From assembly GCA_002713705.1 (NCBI GenBank), contig PAUJ01000018.1:17863-30412 (forward strand): 12,550 nucleotides of DNA, written 5' to 3'. Position 1 is the first letter of the stretch. The number at the start of each line of letters is the position of its first letter. Under the pieces are notes generated by a model. It was not told where the DNA came from. It searched no databases and was given only the letters and a program-made list of their open reading frames with translations. Shown piece by piece: positions 11,982-12,550 of the stretch. A program made the translations under genes and the position numbers. This DNA is from Flavobacteriaceae bacterium (GTDB taxonomy: Bacteria; Bacteroidota; Bacteroidia; Flavobacteriales; Flavobacteriaceae).

Positions 11982-12550
11982 ATGAAAGTACAACACACAT
12001 TTAAAGCCCGCGGTAATGGGTACGAGCTTAAGGCTCAAGATGGCAGCTCTATCCAAGTTGACCCATCACACAAGAAATTCAAATGGCTTGCTGGCCAAGA
12101 TGCTAGCAGAGTTATTAATGTATACCCTAATGGTAAGATGACCTCATCGGCAGATTACAAGGGGCTATACCAAAAGACCTCATCTACTAAGAAGATGAAA
12201 GTGAAACTAACTAAGCTCGACGACCTTAAGTTCAATGCTGATCTCTTTATCCCGATGCCGACAGGCACTGTTGCGGATAAGTTCTTCTCTAATGAAGGTG
12301 GTTTTATGCCCGGCTCAAACGTAATGGCGGCCGGAGCACCAGGTGTTGGTAAGACTACGGTCCTTCTAGAGCTACTGCACAAGGTGCATGCAACCAACCC
12401 GGACAAGAAAGTACTGTTTATTTCTGCTGAAATGAACCAACTAGACATGGCTAGATACCTAAAACGTTTTCCACATTGGGGCCAGCTACCGATCTTATTC
12501 CTTTCTGACTATACAGATGCCAACCCTCAGGCTGTAATTGAGTCCACTCT
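11982..12550 (+). CDS. RadA/DnaB-like RecA-fold ATPase (3' end outside window)
   Basis: The first 189 codons of a gene that continues past the window. After about 85 residues without a recognised domain comes NEGGFMPGSNVMAAGAPGVGK, whose GAPGVGKTT (118-126) is Walker A. VLFISAEM (144-151) matches the strand and carboxylate of RadA (VLYVSGEES) and DnaB (lfSLEM) proteins, followed by RYLKRFP. The layout fits the RecA-fold group that includes RadA branch-migration ATPases and DnaB helicases. The N-terminus has neither a RadA zinc finger nor a recognisable DnaB N-domain, so the exact subtype cannot be set. It likely acts on DNA in phage replication or recombination and shares the transcript from promoter copy 4. 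Confidence 0.8.
   Translation, partial: MKVQHTFKARGNGYELKAQDGSSIQVDPSHKKFKWLAGQDASRVINVYPNGKMTSSADYKGLYQKTSSTKKMKVKLTKLDDLKFNADLFIPMPTGTVADKFFSNEGGFMPGSNVMAAGAPGVGKTTVLLELLHKVHATNPDKKVLFISAEMNQLDMARYLKRFPHWGQLPILFLSDYTDANPQAVIEST

Noticed and set aside
12155..12448. 97-aa minus-strand frame
   Set aside because: Antisense to the RadA/DnaB-like ATPase core.

Overview
The window looks like part of the genome of a tailed phage, probably a large one, infecting a member of the Bacteroidota (flavobacterium-like). No structural gene is present to prove it. The phage reading rests on tightly packed genes with 4- and 14-base overlaps, many small unknown genes, a thymidylate synthase, a standalone LPD29-type protein, and the start of a RadA/DnaB-like ATPase. 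The Bacteroidota reading rests on A-rich leaders without Shine-Dalgarno sequences, a TAnnTTTG-like -7 box in a repeated promoter, and an exported protein ending in what looks like a type IX secretion (T9SS) sorting tail.

Layout. (1) 1-4028, minus strand: one compact operon read from a CysM-like cysteine synthase through a small membrane protein, thymidylate synthase, two very small genes (36 and 33 aa), a YkuK-family RNase H-like protein, and a ClpC-type unfoldase that lacks the usual N-domain and runs off the left edge. (2) 4115-5152, plus strand: three overlapping genes, the last with a Cys-His-Asp pattern suggesting a papain/transglutaminase-like fold. (3) 5153-8700, minus strand: eight tightly packed genes, including three small unknowns, a SAM methyltransferase, an M42 aminopeptidase, the T9SS-tailed exported protein and two more small unknowns. 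Blocks 2 and 3 converge with their stop codons touching, next to a 16-bp perfect palindrome. (4) 8701-9541: a gene-free stretch of about 840 bases, visibly richer in G+C and in long perfect palindromes than the genes around it. (5) 9542-10886, minus strand: an LPD29-type protein and two unknowns. (6) 10965-11334: a second gene-free, palindrome-rich island. (7) 11416-12550, plus strand: three small genes and the start of the RadA/DnaB-like ATPase.

The most striking non-genic feature is a 65-bp element present four times (10331-10395 and 10900-10964 on minus, 11335-11399 and 11695-11759 on plus). Each copy ends 11-16 bases before a start codon and points at it. The inner two copies face away from island (6), so transcription diverges from that island. 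These are very probably the promoters of a co-regulated, perhaps early or replication, module, and the island between them is a candidate origin or regulatory centre.

The left two thirds (blocks 1-3) carry metabolic and protein-handling functions: sulfur amino acid synthesis, dTMP synthesis, unfolding, peptide trimming, methylation and export. The right third is regulatory/replicative and has a different codon and word composition. Nothing here is clearly a defence system or a mobile element. No tRNA, CRISPR array or insertion sequence was seen.
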